DNA from: Oscillospiraceae bacterium
GTDB taxonomy: Bacteria > Bacillota > Clostridia > Clostridiales > Clostridiaceae
DNA length: 12,405 nucleotides
Assembly: GCA_009785875.1 (NCBI GenBank)
Contig: WQUF01000222.1
Coordinates: 1 to 12,405 of the forward strand
Reading direction: 5' to 3'
Part shown: piece by piece, positions 1 through 5,967 of the stretch
Layout: each line of letters begins with the position of its first letter
Position numbering within the stretch: position 1 is the first letter of the stretch
Made by a program: the position numbers and the translations under genes
The notes under the pieces: generated by a model
The model's input: only the letters and a program-made list of their open reading frames with translations
Database searches by the model: none
Told to the model about the DNA's origin: nothing

Positions 1-179
1 TTAGCAAAAGAGCGGAGCAACATGGTCTTCCCCGTGCCTGGCACATCTTCGATAAGAACATGTCCTCCGCAAACAAAGCAAATAAGGACTAATAAAATAG
101 AATCATCCTTGCCCACAATTACCTTGGAGCAATTTTCAATTACTTTATCTTTATAAAGAGTAAAACGAGACATATCCAT
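1..179 (-). CDS. MoxR-family AAA+ ATPase, N-terminal fragment (runs off the window)
   Basis: Reading leftward from an ATG at 179, the frame stays open to the window edge (59 codons). It carries a P-loop in the context LIEDVPGTGKT near residues 43-53, preceded by IVGKDD; this spacing and wording are typical of MoxR-type AAA+ ATPases, which act as chaperone-like ATPases often encoded beside DUF58 and von Willebrand A domain proteins. Only the start and Walker A are visible; Walker B and the sensors lie outside. An AAAGG stretch lies 13 nt before the ATG and closer spacing is not available, so the second in-frame ATG (173) is also possible. A TATAAT at 217-222 could be the -10, but its -35 is poor. 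The next genes downstream would settle its partner. Confidence 0.8.
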   Translation of the reverse strand, partial: MDMSRFTLYKDKVIENCSKVIVGKDDSILLVLICFVCGGHVLIEDVPGTGKTMLLRSFA

Positions 180-217
180 TTATGATACCAAACCTTTCAA
201 TTCATTCATATAGTAAA

Positions 218-316
218 TTATATAGCAAATTTATATAAGAAAAAAGTACCATAACTAATATAAATGAAATGAAATTCTTGTTTTGCAACATCTGTATACT
301 TAATATTCCATGTCAT
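218..316 (-). pseudogene. Remnant of a RelE/ParE-type toxin gene, copy 1 (32 codons)
   Basis: The ATG at 316 overlaps the stop codon of the antitoxin gene at 313 as ATGA, the usual coupling in relBE-type operons. The first residues (MTWNIKYTDVAKQ) match the toxin start of the second copy (MTWNVKYTSEAEQ). After about 22 residues the resemblance is lost and the frame stops at 218. A complete toxin of this type is about 90-100 residues, so the core and the C-terminal catalytic region are missing. Seen: overlap, N-terminal similarity, early stop. Inferred: a decayed toxin with no activity. Confidence 0.65.
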
Positions 317-637
317 AAATTATATTGCCTTTGCATTTCTTCCCAAACTTTCTCTGCTGGAGTAACTCTTCCCGCTTCAATACATTTAAACCCTTCTTCC
401 ATTGCGGCATTAAATTCCTCTTCTGTTAACTTGGAATAATCAAGGGGCATATTTTGTGTTTGAGGTAAACTAACATCAAAAGGGATGCCTTTTCTCAAAA
501 CAACTTGATGCAAGAACAAATTAATTGCATTTGCCATAGGTATACCTAGTTTAGAAAATATTTGATCCGCTTGTTCTTTAATTTCAGGTTCAACCCTTGT
601 ATATACATTTGATGTTTTCATATAAAATCATCTCCTT
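294..637. repeat. Tandem direct repeat, copy 1 (antitoxin gene with its RBS)
   Basis: This block aligns with 796-1139 at a constant offset of 502 bp with no gaps, from the toxin-start region through the antitoxin gene to its ribosome binding site (AAGGAG in both). Similarity is highest over the 5' half of the gene and lower in its 3' half. It records a duplication of a toxin-antitoxin unit. Confidence 0.85.
313..621 (-). CDS. RelB/DinJ-family antitoxin, copy 1
   Basis: This 102-residue protein begins MKTSNVYTRVEPEIKEQAD and continues into a GIPMANAINLFLHQV segment, the ribbon-helix-helix signature of RelB/DinJ antitoxins. Residues 1-50 should form the DNA-binding dimer that represses its own operon. 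Residues about 55-102, with EEEFNAAMEEG, should form the tail that wraps a RelE/YafQ-type toxin. AGAAGGAG lies 10 nt before the ATG. A TATAAT-like -10 is present upstream (revcomp of about 644-650), but no convincing -35 was found, so this copy may depend on transcription from copy 2. Its partner toxin gene is reduced to a 32-codon remnant. The first 48 residues are identical to copy 2, whereas 20 of the remaining 54 differ. It may persist as a repressor or as an anti-addiction module. Confidence 0.9.
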   Translation of the reverse strand: MKTSNVYTRVEPEIKEQADQIFSKLGIPMANAINLFLHQVVLRKGIPFDVSLPQTQNMPLDYSKLTEEEFNAAMEEGFKCIEAGRVTPAEKVWEEMQRQYNL

Positions 638-659
638 CTAATATTATTATATCCATCAA

Positions 660-818
660 TTAATAATGAAATTGCTTTTCAATATTTCGCCCACTATAAA
701 TGATATTAACAATCGAAATTGCATTTTGCGATTCATTTGGTATATAGAATATTAAATAATTATAAATATCTTCTAGATCTTGTTCTGCTTCACTAGTATA
801 CTTAACATTCCATGTCAT
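660..818 (-). pseudogene. Internally deleted RelE/ParE-type toxin gene, copy 2 (52 codons)
   Basis: The ATG at 818 overlaps the antitoxin stop as ATGA. The product starts MTWNVKYTSEAEQDLEDIYN, a typical first strand and helix of RelE/ParE-family toxins. It then jumps directly to YLIFYIPNES and YSGRNIEKQ, which resemble the last strands of the same family (usually NYLVFY...YGGRDIEKQ). About 40-60 central residues, including most of the mRNA-binding face, are missing, yet the frame is kept to a stop at 660. The join falls at a Tyr-Asn-Tyr/Asn-Tyr-Leu sequence that could have supported a microhomology deletion. Family comparison is from memory. The product is probably inactive; a small surviving antitoxin-binding peptide is possible but unproven. 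Confidence 0.7.
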
Positions 819-1139
819 ATATTATACAGCCTCTGCATTTTCTCTCGAACTTCTTTTGACAATCTAACTTTTCCTTCATTGATACAATCAATACCTTTTT
901 GCATTTTAGCGTTAAATTCCTCTTCTGTTAACTTAGAATAATCAAGAGGCATATTTTGTGTTTCAGGTAAGCTAATATTAAAAGGGATACCTTTTCTTAA
1001 AACAACCTGATGCAGAAATAAATTAATAGCATTTGCCATAGGTATTCCTAATTTAGAGAATATTTGATCTGCTTGTTCTTTAATTTCTGGTTCAACTCTT
1101 GTATATACGTTTGATGTTTTCATGTAAAACCATCTCCTT
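796..1139. repeat. Tandem direct repeat, copy 2 (antitoxin gene with its RBS)
   Basis: Partner of the 294-637 block, offset 502 bp without gaps. This copy retains the better promoter (1148-1176) and is therefore the promoter-proximal unit of the pair. Confidence 0.85.
815..1123 (-). CDS. RelB/DinJ-family antitoxin, copy 2
   Basis: The protein has 102 residues. Residues 1-48 are identical to copy 1, forming the ribbon-helix-helix DNA-binding part, while residues 49-102 differ at 20 positions, for example NAKMQKGIDCINEGK against NAAMEEGFKCIEAGR. AAGGAG is placed 10 nt upstream of the ATG. It is expressed from a good promoter immediately upstream that overlaps an imperfect palindrome, a likely autoregulatory operator. 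The following toxin gene is internally deleted. It therefore looks like an orphan antitoxin whose regulatory half is maintained. It could also neutralise a related toxin elsewhere in the genome, which cannot be judged here. Confidence 0.9.
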   Translation of the reverse strand: MKTSNVYTRVEPEIKEQADQIFSKLGIPMANAINLFLHQVVLRKGIPFNISLPETQNMPLDYSKLTEEEFNAKMQKGIDCINEGKVRLSKEVREKMQRLYNI

Positions 1140-1147
1140 TTATTTCT

Positions 1148-1176
1148 ATTATATGCAATTGTATATCTAAAAGCAA
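1148..1176 (-). promoter_or_regulatory. Promoter and probable operator of antitoxin copy 2
   Basis: On the minus strand TTGCTT (1176-1171) is followed after exactly 17 nt by TATAAT (1153-1148). The spacer and -10 hold an imperfect palindrome, ATATACAATTGCATAT, centred on AATT with one mismatched pair. Ribbon-helix-helix antitoxins usually bind such AT-rich inverted repeats, so autoregulation is likely. The -35 matches the consensus only in its first three bases. Confidence 0.6.
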
Positions 1177-1192
1177 TCTATTAGTATTATTA

Positions 1193-2572
1193 TTATCTAT
1201 TAAACTTTAAAACATACTCATCCGTTATATAAAAAGATGGATTTGATACTTTAAGCCTTAATGTTCCTCTATCATCTTTCTGTAAATAATAGCCTAAAGT
1301 TGTAATTTCATTATTATCATCTGTTTCAATATAATAGCCTCCACCTATAAATTTTCCAAAAATATTAACTCTATTAAATGCCGCACCCTTCATTATTATA
1401 TTTTCATGTTTATTTTCGTACCTAATATTCATCTTTAGGTATCCATATCCGAAACCGGTACCATCATCATCCTTCACCTTTTCTACATCAGTGATGATCA
1501 TAGAAGAATCCTGAAAATCGATTCTCTCGTTTATAGTTATCTTTTCCCCATCTTCAGGGATCTTAATATTGGCGATTTTTTCTTCATTATAAGCGTTGAC
1601 GATTAAATAAGGTATCCTCAAAATAAAGTTTTTATCTGTAGGTTCAACATTAAATTCAAATTTATTATATCCATCCCATGTGGCATCAGGCATAACATAA
1701 TTTTTCACACCGCTTTCGGTTTCAAGTGTCATGTCCTCACCTTTGTAACCCTTATTGCTAAATTTGCAATAAGATTCGATATGAAATTTACTGTTAGCTA
1801 TTGAATATAAATTAACTTCAAGTTTATCACCATAGAAGCTTGGTACAGCTGTAACAGAAATATCATTATTGTAACCAGTTGGTCCTATATCTTCAAGTTT
1901 CCCAAAAGTTTGAACATCCTTTAATTTAAATTCTAACGATAGATTATACTTCTCATAATAAAGTTTATATAAGTTATTTACATTAATATCTTCAGGTTTT
2001 AAAGAATAAGTGAAAGTACCTGATACCACTCCATAACCTGAATCTCCCATTGAATAAGAATACATTTTACACTCTTTATTATTAACATATAAAATCAAAT
2101 TAGGGTTTTCTGGTCCATTTGTATTTTCCTTTACATCAGGATCAGAATAATTTTTCATCTTAGTTGTAAACATGATAGAAATGCTATCTTTAGTCCCAAT
2201 TGCATTATTTAACTGGAAAACCACATCATCATTTTCAATAGAACCTGCTTGCTCAATAACATACATATCATCATTTTCTACAATCCCATATCCAGGAAGA
2301 AACTTAAATACATTACTAATATAAGCCACAACTTTATCAATCCCAATCACATTTAAAGATGTTATTATTATAAGCAAAGCTACCATTATTGTTACAAAAA
2401 CTCTCTTAAAAGAAATTTTTCTCTTTTCCTTAATCCCTGTTTTCATATAAACAGTCTTCTTTATATTATCTTTTAGTCTCTTATCAATTTTAAACTTCAT
2501 ACCATCAATTAAAAGTTTCTCAGTTTGTTCTACATCAAGATCATTCAATATATTTTTAATCTTATCTTCCAT
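1193..2572 (-). CDS. DUF4179-type transmembrane anti-sigma factor
   Basis: The 459-residue product has a short charged cytoplasmic head (residues 1-57), one transmembrane helix at about 58-77 (VFVTIMVALLIIITSLNVIG), and a large extracellular domain rich in Tyr, Asn and Asp that follows the usual DUF4179 layout (KVVAYISNVFKFLPGYG just outside the membrane). It should hold the sigma factor encoded just upstream at the membrane and release it on an outside signal. Start choice: a GTG at 2581 is open in frame but touches the AGGGGG ribosome binding site, so the ATG at 2572 (MEDK; 8 nt spacing) or 2575 is preferred. It overlaps the sigma gene by 11 nt, implying translational coupling. The nature of the signal is unknown. 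Confidence 0.85.
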   Translation of the reverse strand: MEDKIKNILNDLDVEQTEKLLIDGMKFKIDKRLKDNIKKTVYMKTGIKEKRKISFKRVFVTIMVALLIIITSLNVIGIDKVVAYISNVFKFLPGYGIVENDDMYVIEQAGSIENDDVVFQLNNAIGTKDSISIMFTTKMKNYSDPDVKENTNGPENPNLILYVNNKECKMYSYSMGDSGYGVVSGTFTYSLKPEDINVNNLYKLYYEKYNLSLEFKLKDVQTFGKLEDIGPTGYNNDISVTAVPSFYGDKLEVNLYSIANSKFHIESYCKFSNKGYKGEDMTLETESGVKNYVMPDATWDGYNKFEFNVEPTDKNFILRIPYLIVNAYNEEKIANIKIPEDGEKITINERIDFQDSSMIITDVEKVKDDDGTGFGYGYLKMNIRYENKHENIIMKGAAFNRVNIFGKFIGGGYYIETDDNNEITTLGYYLQKDDRGTLRLKVSNPSFYITDEYVLKFNR

Positions 2573-3101
2573 CATAAACACCCCCTAAAATCTTTTTTAG
2601 CTTGTCAAATCCTCGGGAAACCTTTTTATCAATAGTATTTTCTTTTATCTTCAAAATCTTTGAAATCTCTTTCGTACTTTGACCAAAATAATATTTTCTT
2701 ATGATAATCTCACTATCTGGCTCTCCTAGCTCCTTTATACCACTTATTAAATCACTCTTAACCTCATCATTCACAGTTTCGCCTTGAAGTTCAATAGAAT
2801 CATCTAAAGGGATGTTATTATGCTTATTGATTTTCCTTAATAAATCCACAGCCCTTCTCTTTGCTATTACAGAAATGTAAGATTTAATCGATCCTTTTTC
2901 TAAGTCTAAATTCAATTTATTTTTATAAACATCAAAAATAACATCGCTAACGCATTCTTCAATATCCTCTTTAGATGCAAAGTTATATGATGAGTTAACA
3001 ACTATGGTATACACGAGACCAATATAATTATTCATTAGCATTTCCAAGCCTTTTTCCGGTTTATCGTTAAGCATTTTTAATAAATCAACATCCTGGATCA
3101 C
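2562..3101 (-). CDS. ECF-type RNA polymerase sigma factor
   Basis: This 179-residue protein has a sigma-2 region at about residues 20-90 (core-binding and -10 recognition; ends in KRRAVDLLRK) and a sigma-4 region at about 118-171 with a helix-turn-helix around 141-163 (STKEISKILKIKENTIDKKVSRG). The sigma-3 region is absent, as in the extracytoplasmic-function group. It starts at a GTG with an excellent AGAGGTGAT ribosome binding site directly before it; no in-frame ATG fits better. The next gene encodes its membrane anti-sigma partner. A terminator-like hairpin lies 86 nt upstream, so the pair probably has its own promoter in 3102-3187, possibly recognised by the factor itself; I could not identify the boxes. 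Regulon unknown. Confidence 0.9.
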   Translation of the reverse strand: MIQDVDLLKMLNDKPEKGLEMLMNNYIGLVYTIVVNSSYNFASKEDIEECVSDVIFDVYKNKLNLDLEKGSIKSYISVIAKRRAVDLLRKINKHNNIPLDDSIELQGETVNDEVKSDLISGIKELGEPDSEIIIRKYYFGQSTKEISKILKIKENTIDKKVSRGFDKLKKILGGVYDGR

Positions 3102-3185
3102 TTAATCACCTCTAAAATTGCTTTCACAAATATATTCGTTAGACCATATAATAATCTGACAGACTTTTAAAATTACCTTTAACTT

Positions 3186-3214
3186 AAAACCTCCACCAGG
3201 TATTGGCGGAGGTT
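3186..3214 (-). terminator. Rho-independent terminator, minus strand
   Basis: AACCTCCACCA (188-198 of this kilobase) pairs with TGGCGGAGGTT (204-214) around a 5-nt loop. In plus-strand RNA there is one A-C mismatch, but in minus-strand RNA it becomes a G-U pair and the stem is complete, followed by UUUU. It probably ends leftward transcripts from the membrane-protein gene at 3525-4232 and insulates the sigma gene. The U-run is short, so efficiency is uncertain. Confidence 0.6.
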
Positions 3215-3230
3215 AAAAAAATATATTTAT

Positions 3231-3524
3231 TTCTTTTTTATTAAATACAAAATCAATATAAATATTAGTAATTTTTTGTTAATATGCAAAATTTATCCAT
3301 GCTTTTATAATATGACATTAATAGTCAGCCTAACATATATGCCTACAATTTTTAAAAAATGAATTTTTACATTTAATTTTGTTTTCTACATAGTTATCCA
3401 CAAATTATCCACAATCTGTGAATAAGTTCTTTTAAAGTTGTAATCTCATTTAAAAAAAATTATTCACATTATGCACAGGGGAATTTCTATATTTTTCCAC
3501 AGACAACCTTTTTTTATATTAATT
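3231..3524. other. Gene-free AT-rich interval containing a DnaA-box cluster
   Basis: No open frame with a ribosome binding site is seen on either strand. The left two thirds (3231-3390) is very AT-rich with several A and T runs. The right third holds the DnaA-box cluster described separately. The interval separates the sigma/anti-sigma pair from the PH-like membrane protein gene. Confidence 0.7.
3394..3501. promoter_or_regulatory. Cluster of DnaA boxes
   Basis: Five exact matches to the bacterial DnaA box TTATNCACA occur: TTATCCACA at 3394-3402 and 3405-3413, TTATTCACA on the minus strand at 3417-3425, TTATTCACA at 3460-3468 and TTATGCACA at 3469-3477. A one-mismatch copy, TTTTCCACA, is at 3493-3501. 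The first two are 11 bp apart (one helical turn), boxes 2 and 3 face each other, and boxes 4 and 5 abut. An AT-rich tract lies directly to the left (about 3340-3390). Such clusters are known at replication origins and at DnaA-titrating or DnaA-regulated sites. No dnaA, dnaN or other replication gene is in the window, so a titration or regulatory site is the more likely reading. Confidence 0.75.
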
Positions 3525-4232
3525 TCAGTTTTTTATTTTTAATTTTAAAATTCCAAAAAATAATTCCGTTTCTTTTTTATCGTTAAAGTTTATGCATAGA
3601 ATTCTGCCGTCCTTTAAAAATACTTCTACAACATTTTTTTCGCTTTCTAAAAACGCAGTTATTTCCCCTAAGTTTTCTTCTATAAATATGCCTTTAATTA
3701 TGCTTTTTGTCTTTATTCCGGATATCCTTTTAGAAATGGAAATGCTATCCACATATTCGACCTTATTTATATCGCTGATATCTATTTTAACACCATATAG
3801 ACCTGTTATGTTTAAATTAGAACTGGTTACATCTATATTATTTGGAAGAGTAAACAATGTTGTGATAAAATTTACAGAAAATATTGCAATTAGGATCACT
3901 CCAACTAAAATTAAAATCTTTTTTGATTTTAAAACTTGATTTTTTTTGTAGTTTAAAATAATCAGGATTAATATTGAAATCAAAAAAATAAACGGCGTAA
4001 TATTAGCAAAAACATCTATGCTTAAATCTGGTAAAAACATGTGAATAAGTGCAAAAATTAAATAAAGCCATGCAAAGATTAAGAACAATTGCCCTAAATC
4101 CTTCATGAATTTTAAACTATCAATGCTTATTTTTTTCTCAAGTTTATCCACAATCTGTGGCTTATTATAGTATTTCAAAAAGAATCCCGATATAAATAAA
4201 ATTACACATATTATCAAATAATTTATATACAT
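3525..4232 (-). CDS. Small membrane protein with PH-like C-terminal domain (DUF3784-like)
   Basis: This 235-residue protein has an N-terminal transmembrane helix (residues 3-19), a charged loop, two helices around 47-70 and 75-93, and a fourth at about 105-127. A soluble tail then runs from about residue 133 (NITGLYGVKIDISDINKVEY ... KGIFI ... VEVFLKDG-ILCINF), whose strand pattern resembles the bacterial PH-like tail found in DUF3784-type proteins. The family assignment is from memory and only moderate. The ATG at 4232 follows AGGGAGAACTT. A strong hairpin with a U-rich tail sits just before this ribosome binding site, so expression may rest on read-through of the upstream operon. A DnaA-box-like sequence lies inside its 5' coding region (4144-4152). 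Function is unknown. Confidence 0.75.
   Translation of the reverse strand: MYINYLIICVILFISGFFLKYYNKPQIVDKLEKKISIDSLKFMKDLGQLFLIFAWLYLIFALIHMFLPDLSIDVFANITPFIFLISILILIILNYKKNQVLKSKKILILVGVILIAIFSVNFITTLFTLPNNIDVTSSNLNITGLYGVKIDISDINKVEYVDSISISKRISGIKTKSIIKGIFIEENLGEITAFLESEKNVVEVFLKDGRILCINFNDKKETELFFGILKLKIKN
4144..4159. repeat. 16-bp exact repeat containing a DnaA box (partner at 3405-3420)
   Basis: TTATCCACAATCTGTG occurs here, within the codons for Gln-Ile-Val-Asp-Lys of the membrane protein, and again at 3405-3420 in the intergenic DnaA-box cluster. Both include a perfect DnaA box. It may be coincidence in AT-rich DNA, or an outlying box of the same cluster. Confidence 0.5.
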
Positions 4233-4245
4233 AAGTTCTCCCTAT

Positions 4246-4291
4246 AAATAAAAGCATTACTTACTGAAAATATATACCAGTAACTAATGCT
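4246..4291 (-). terminator. Hairpin with U-rich tail between the glmM operon and the next gene
   Basis: AGCATTACTTACTG (4253-4266) and CAGTAACTAATGCT (4278-4291) form a 14-bp stem with a single mismatch and an 11-nt loop. On the minus strand it is followed by UUUUAUUUAU. It fits a terminator or attenuator at the end of the cdaA-to-glmM operon. It ends only about 14 nt before the start codon of the following gene, so read-through or a partial terminator may set that gene's expression. Confidence 0.6.
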
Positions 4292-4309
4292 ATTATAAAA
4301 CAATTGTCA

Positions 4310-4579
4310 TCATTTATTTATGATGTAAACACCTATCCCTGTAAAAATTGCACCTGCTCCACCGATTACAAGTCCCCACATCCATCCATTTATTAAAAAC
4401 ATGAGCAAAAATAAAAATAAACCAATACCAAGACCCCAGATAGGAACCGCAAATTTGCTAAAATTAATTTTTTCATCCAATGTCTCGTATAAAGTCTTTT
4501 TTTTATTAACATTTTTATCGAGTTTACCTTGATACTTCTTTAGTGAAGCAGTTTTTTTCGTAGTTTTCTTCTTTGCCAT
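4310..4579 (-). CDS. Lysine-rich small protein with two transmembrane helices
   Basis: Not recognised as a named family. The 89 residues have a very basic N-terminus (MAKKKTTKKTASLKKY, continuing to about residue 30) and an amphipathic stretch (LYETLDEKINFSKFA). A proline-containing helix follows (about 45-66, VPIWGLGIGLFLFLLMFL), then a glycine-rich helix (about 70-87, GLVIGGAGAIFTGIGVYII). The basic tail is probably cytoplasmic. AAGGAG is 7 nt before the ATG, and the gene begins 24 nt after the glmM stop, so it looks like the last gene of the operon; a hairpin follows it. A role with membrane-linked cell-wall steps would be a guess from position only. Confidence 0.75.
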   Translation of the reverse strand: MAKKKTTKKTASLKKYQGKLDKNVNKKKTLYETLDEKINFSKFAVPIWGLGIGLFLFLLMFLINGWMWGLVIGGAGAIFTGIGVYIINK

Positions 4580-4603
4580 ATTTGTCTCCTTAAATTTATA
4601 AAT

Positions 4604-5947
4604 TTATAACTTGCTCTCGATAACCTTTTTTATCTCAAAAGCATAATCACTTATTTCTTCCTTCTTTTCTCCTTCGATCATAACCCTAATATAGCTTTCT
4701 GTACCTGAAGGTCTTACAAGCACTCTTCCTTTTTCACCTAAAATCTCTTCTACTTCTTTTATCTTTGCTACTATGTCATCATCAGTATAGCAAATCTCTT
4801 TTTTATCTTGTGGAACATCAACATTTATAAGGACTTGTGGAAATGATACGCTTATTTTCGCAAGTTTACTGAGCTTGGTATTAGTGTATTTCATGATCTT
4901 TGAAATCTGAAGCGATGTTAAAACCCCATCCCCAGTATTAGCATACTTTAAAAATATGATATGACCAGTTTGTTCCCCACCTAATGAATATTTTTCTTTA
5001 AGCATTTCCTCTAATACATATCTATCTCCATTTTTTGTCTTAACTACTCTGATCCCAATTTTATTCATAGACATGAAAAGCCCCATATTGCTATAAACAG
5101 TTGTGACTAAGGTGTTCTTATTCAGTTCTCCAATTTTCTTCAAATGATCTGCGCAAATAGCCATTATAAAATCACCATTGACATCTTCACCATTCTCATC
5201 CACTGAAAGGCATCTATCAGCATCACCATCAAACGCAAAACCTACATTGCATTTGTTCTCTACAACAAATTTTTTAAGAGACTCAAGATGCGTAGAACCG
5301 CAATTTAAATTTATATTAAGACCATCAGGCTTATTTCCCATTACAATGACTTCTGCATTTAAGCTTTTAAAAACATCTTCTGCAATTTTATATGAAGCTC
5401 CATTAGCACAATCAAGAGCAATTTTTAAACCATTCAGGTCTACATCTATGCATGACTTTAAATGCTCTTCATAGTCATTAATTACATTTTCTGCAATAGA
5501 TTTTTTACCTAGATCCTCTCCCTTAAGATTTGGAATTTCATCATATGCCTCTTCAATAAAATACTGAATCCTATCTTCTAAATCATCTGGAAGTTTATAA
5601 CCATTGTTATCAAAAAACTTAATGCCGTTGTATTCTGCTGGATTGTGAGAAGCAGAAATCATAACCCCAGCATCACATCCATAAAACTTAACCAAATAAG
5701 AAACAGCAGGTGTAGGTATGACTCCTGCAATAATAGCCTCTGCACCTACTGATATTATTCCATCACTGAGAGCACTTTGCAGCATATCTTTTGAAATCCT
5801 TGTATCTGTTCCAATGAGTATTTTAGGTTTGCGGCTTCCACTGGTTAAAACATGAGCTCCAGCCCTTCCTAAATTATACGCCAAATCTTTAGTTAAATCT
5901 TTATCTACTATTCCCCTAACACCATCAGTTCCAAATATTCTACTCAT
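4604..5947 (-). CDS. glmM: Phosphoglucosamine mutase
   Basis: This 447-residue enzyme interconverts glucosamine-6-phosphate and glucosamine-1-phosphate, the step that feeds UDP-GlcNAc for peptidoglycan. The family start MSRIFGTDGVRG is intact. The phosphoserine loop is ISASHNP with Ser100, the metal site is FDGDADR near residue 240, the sugar loop is GGEQTGH near 325, and the C-terminal phosphate loop is RPSGTE near 415. Length is normal. AAAGGAG lies 8 nt before the ATG, 20 nt after the buk stop, so it is cotranscribed with cdaA and cdaR. In related Firmicutes GlmM binds CdaA and damps c-di-AMP production, which explains the linkage. No defect seen. Confidence 0.96.
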   Translation of the reverse strand: MSRIFGTDGVRGIVDKDLTKDLAYNLGRAGAHVLTSGSRKPKILIGTDTRISKDMLQSALSDGIISVGAEAIIAGVIPTPAVSYLVKFYGCDAGVMISASHNPAEYNGIKFFDNNGYKLPDDLEDRIQYFIEEAYDEIPNLKGEDLGKKSIAENVINDYEEHLKSCIDVDLNGLKIALDCANGASYKIAEDVFKSLNAEVIVMGNKPDGLNINLNCGSTHLESLKKFVVENKCNVGFAFDGDADRCLSVDENGEDVNGDFIMAICADHLKKIGELNKNTLVTTVYSNMGLFMSMNKIGIRVVKTKNGDRYVLEEMLKEKYSLGGEQTGHIIFLKYANTGDGVLTSLQISKIMKYTNTKLSKLAKISVSFPQVLINVDVPQDKKEICYTDDDIVAKIKEVEEILGEKGRVLVRPSGTESYIRVMIEGEKKEEISDYAFEIKKVIESKL

Positions 5948-5967
5948 AATTCCACTCCTTTTATAAT

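Noticed and set aside
294..1139. CRISPR array or insertion sequence
   Set aside because: Only two long copies, each holding a gene; no short repeats with spacers, no transposase or terminal inverted repeats.
3102..3187. An ECF-type autoregulatory promoter before the sigma gene
   Set aside because: Several AT-rich candidates (TATATT, GTCAGATT) but none with a convincing pair of boxes and spacing.
3340..3501. The chromosomal replication origin
   Set aside because: DnaA boxes and an AT-rich tract are present, but dnaA, dnaN, recF or rpmH are not, so calling it oriC is not supported by this window.
3592..3939. Plus-strand frame opposite the PH-like membrane protein
   Set aside because: No ribosome binding site, no recognisable domain; shadow of the minus-strand gene.
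5178..5474. Plus-strand frame opposite glmM
   Set aside because: Shadow of a strongly conserved gene.
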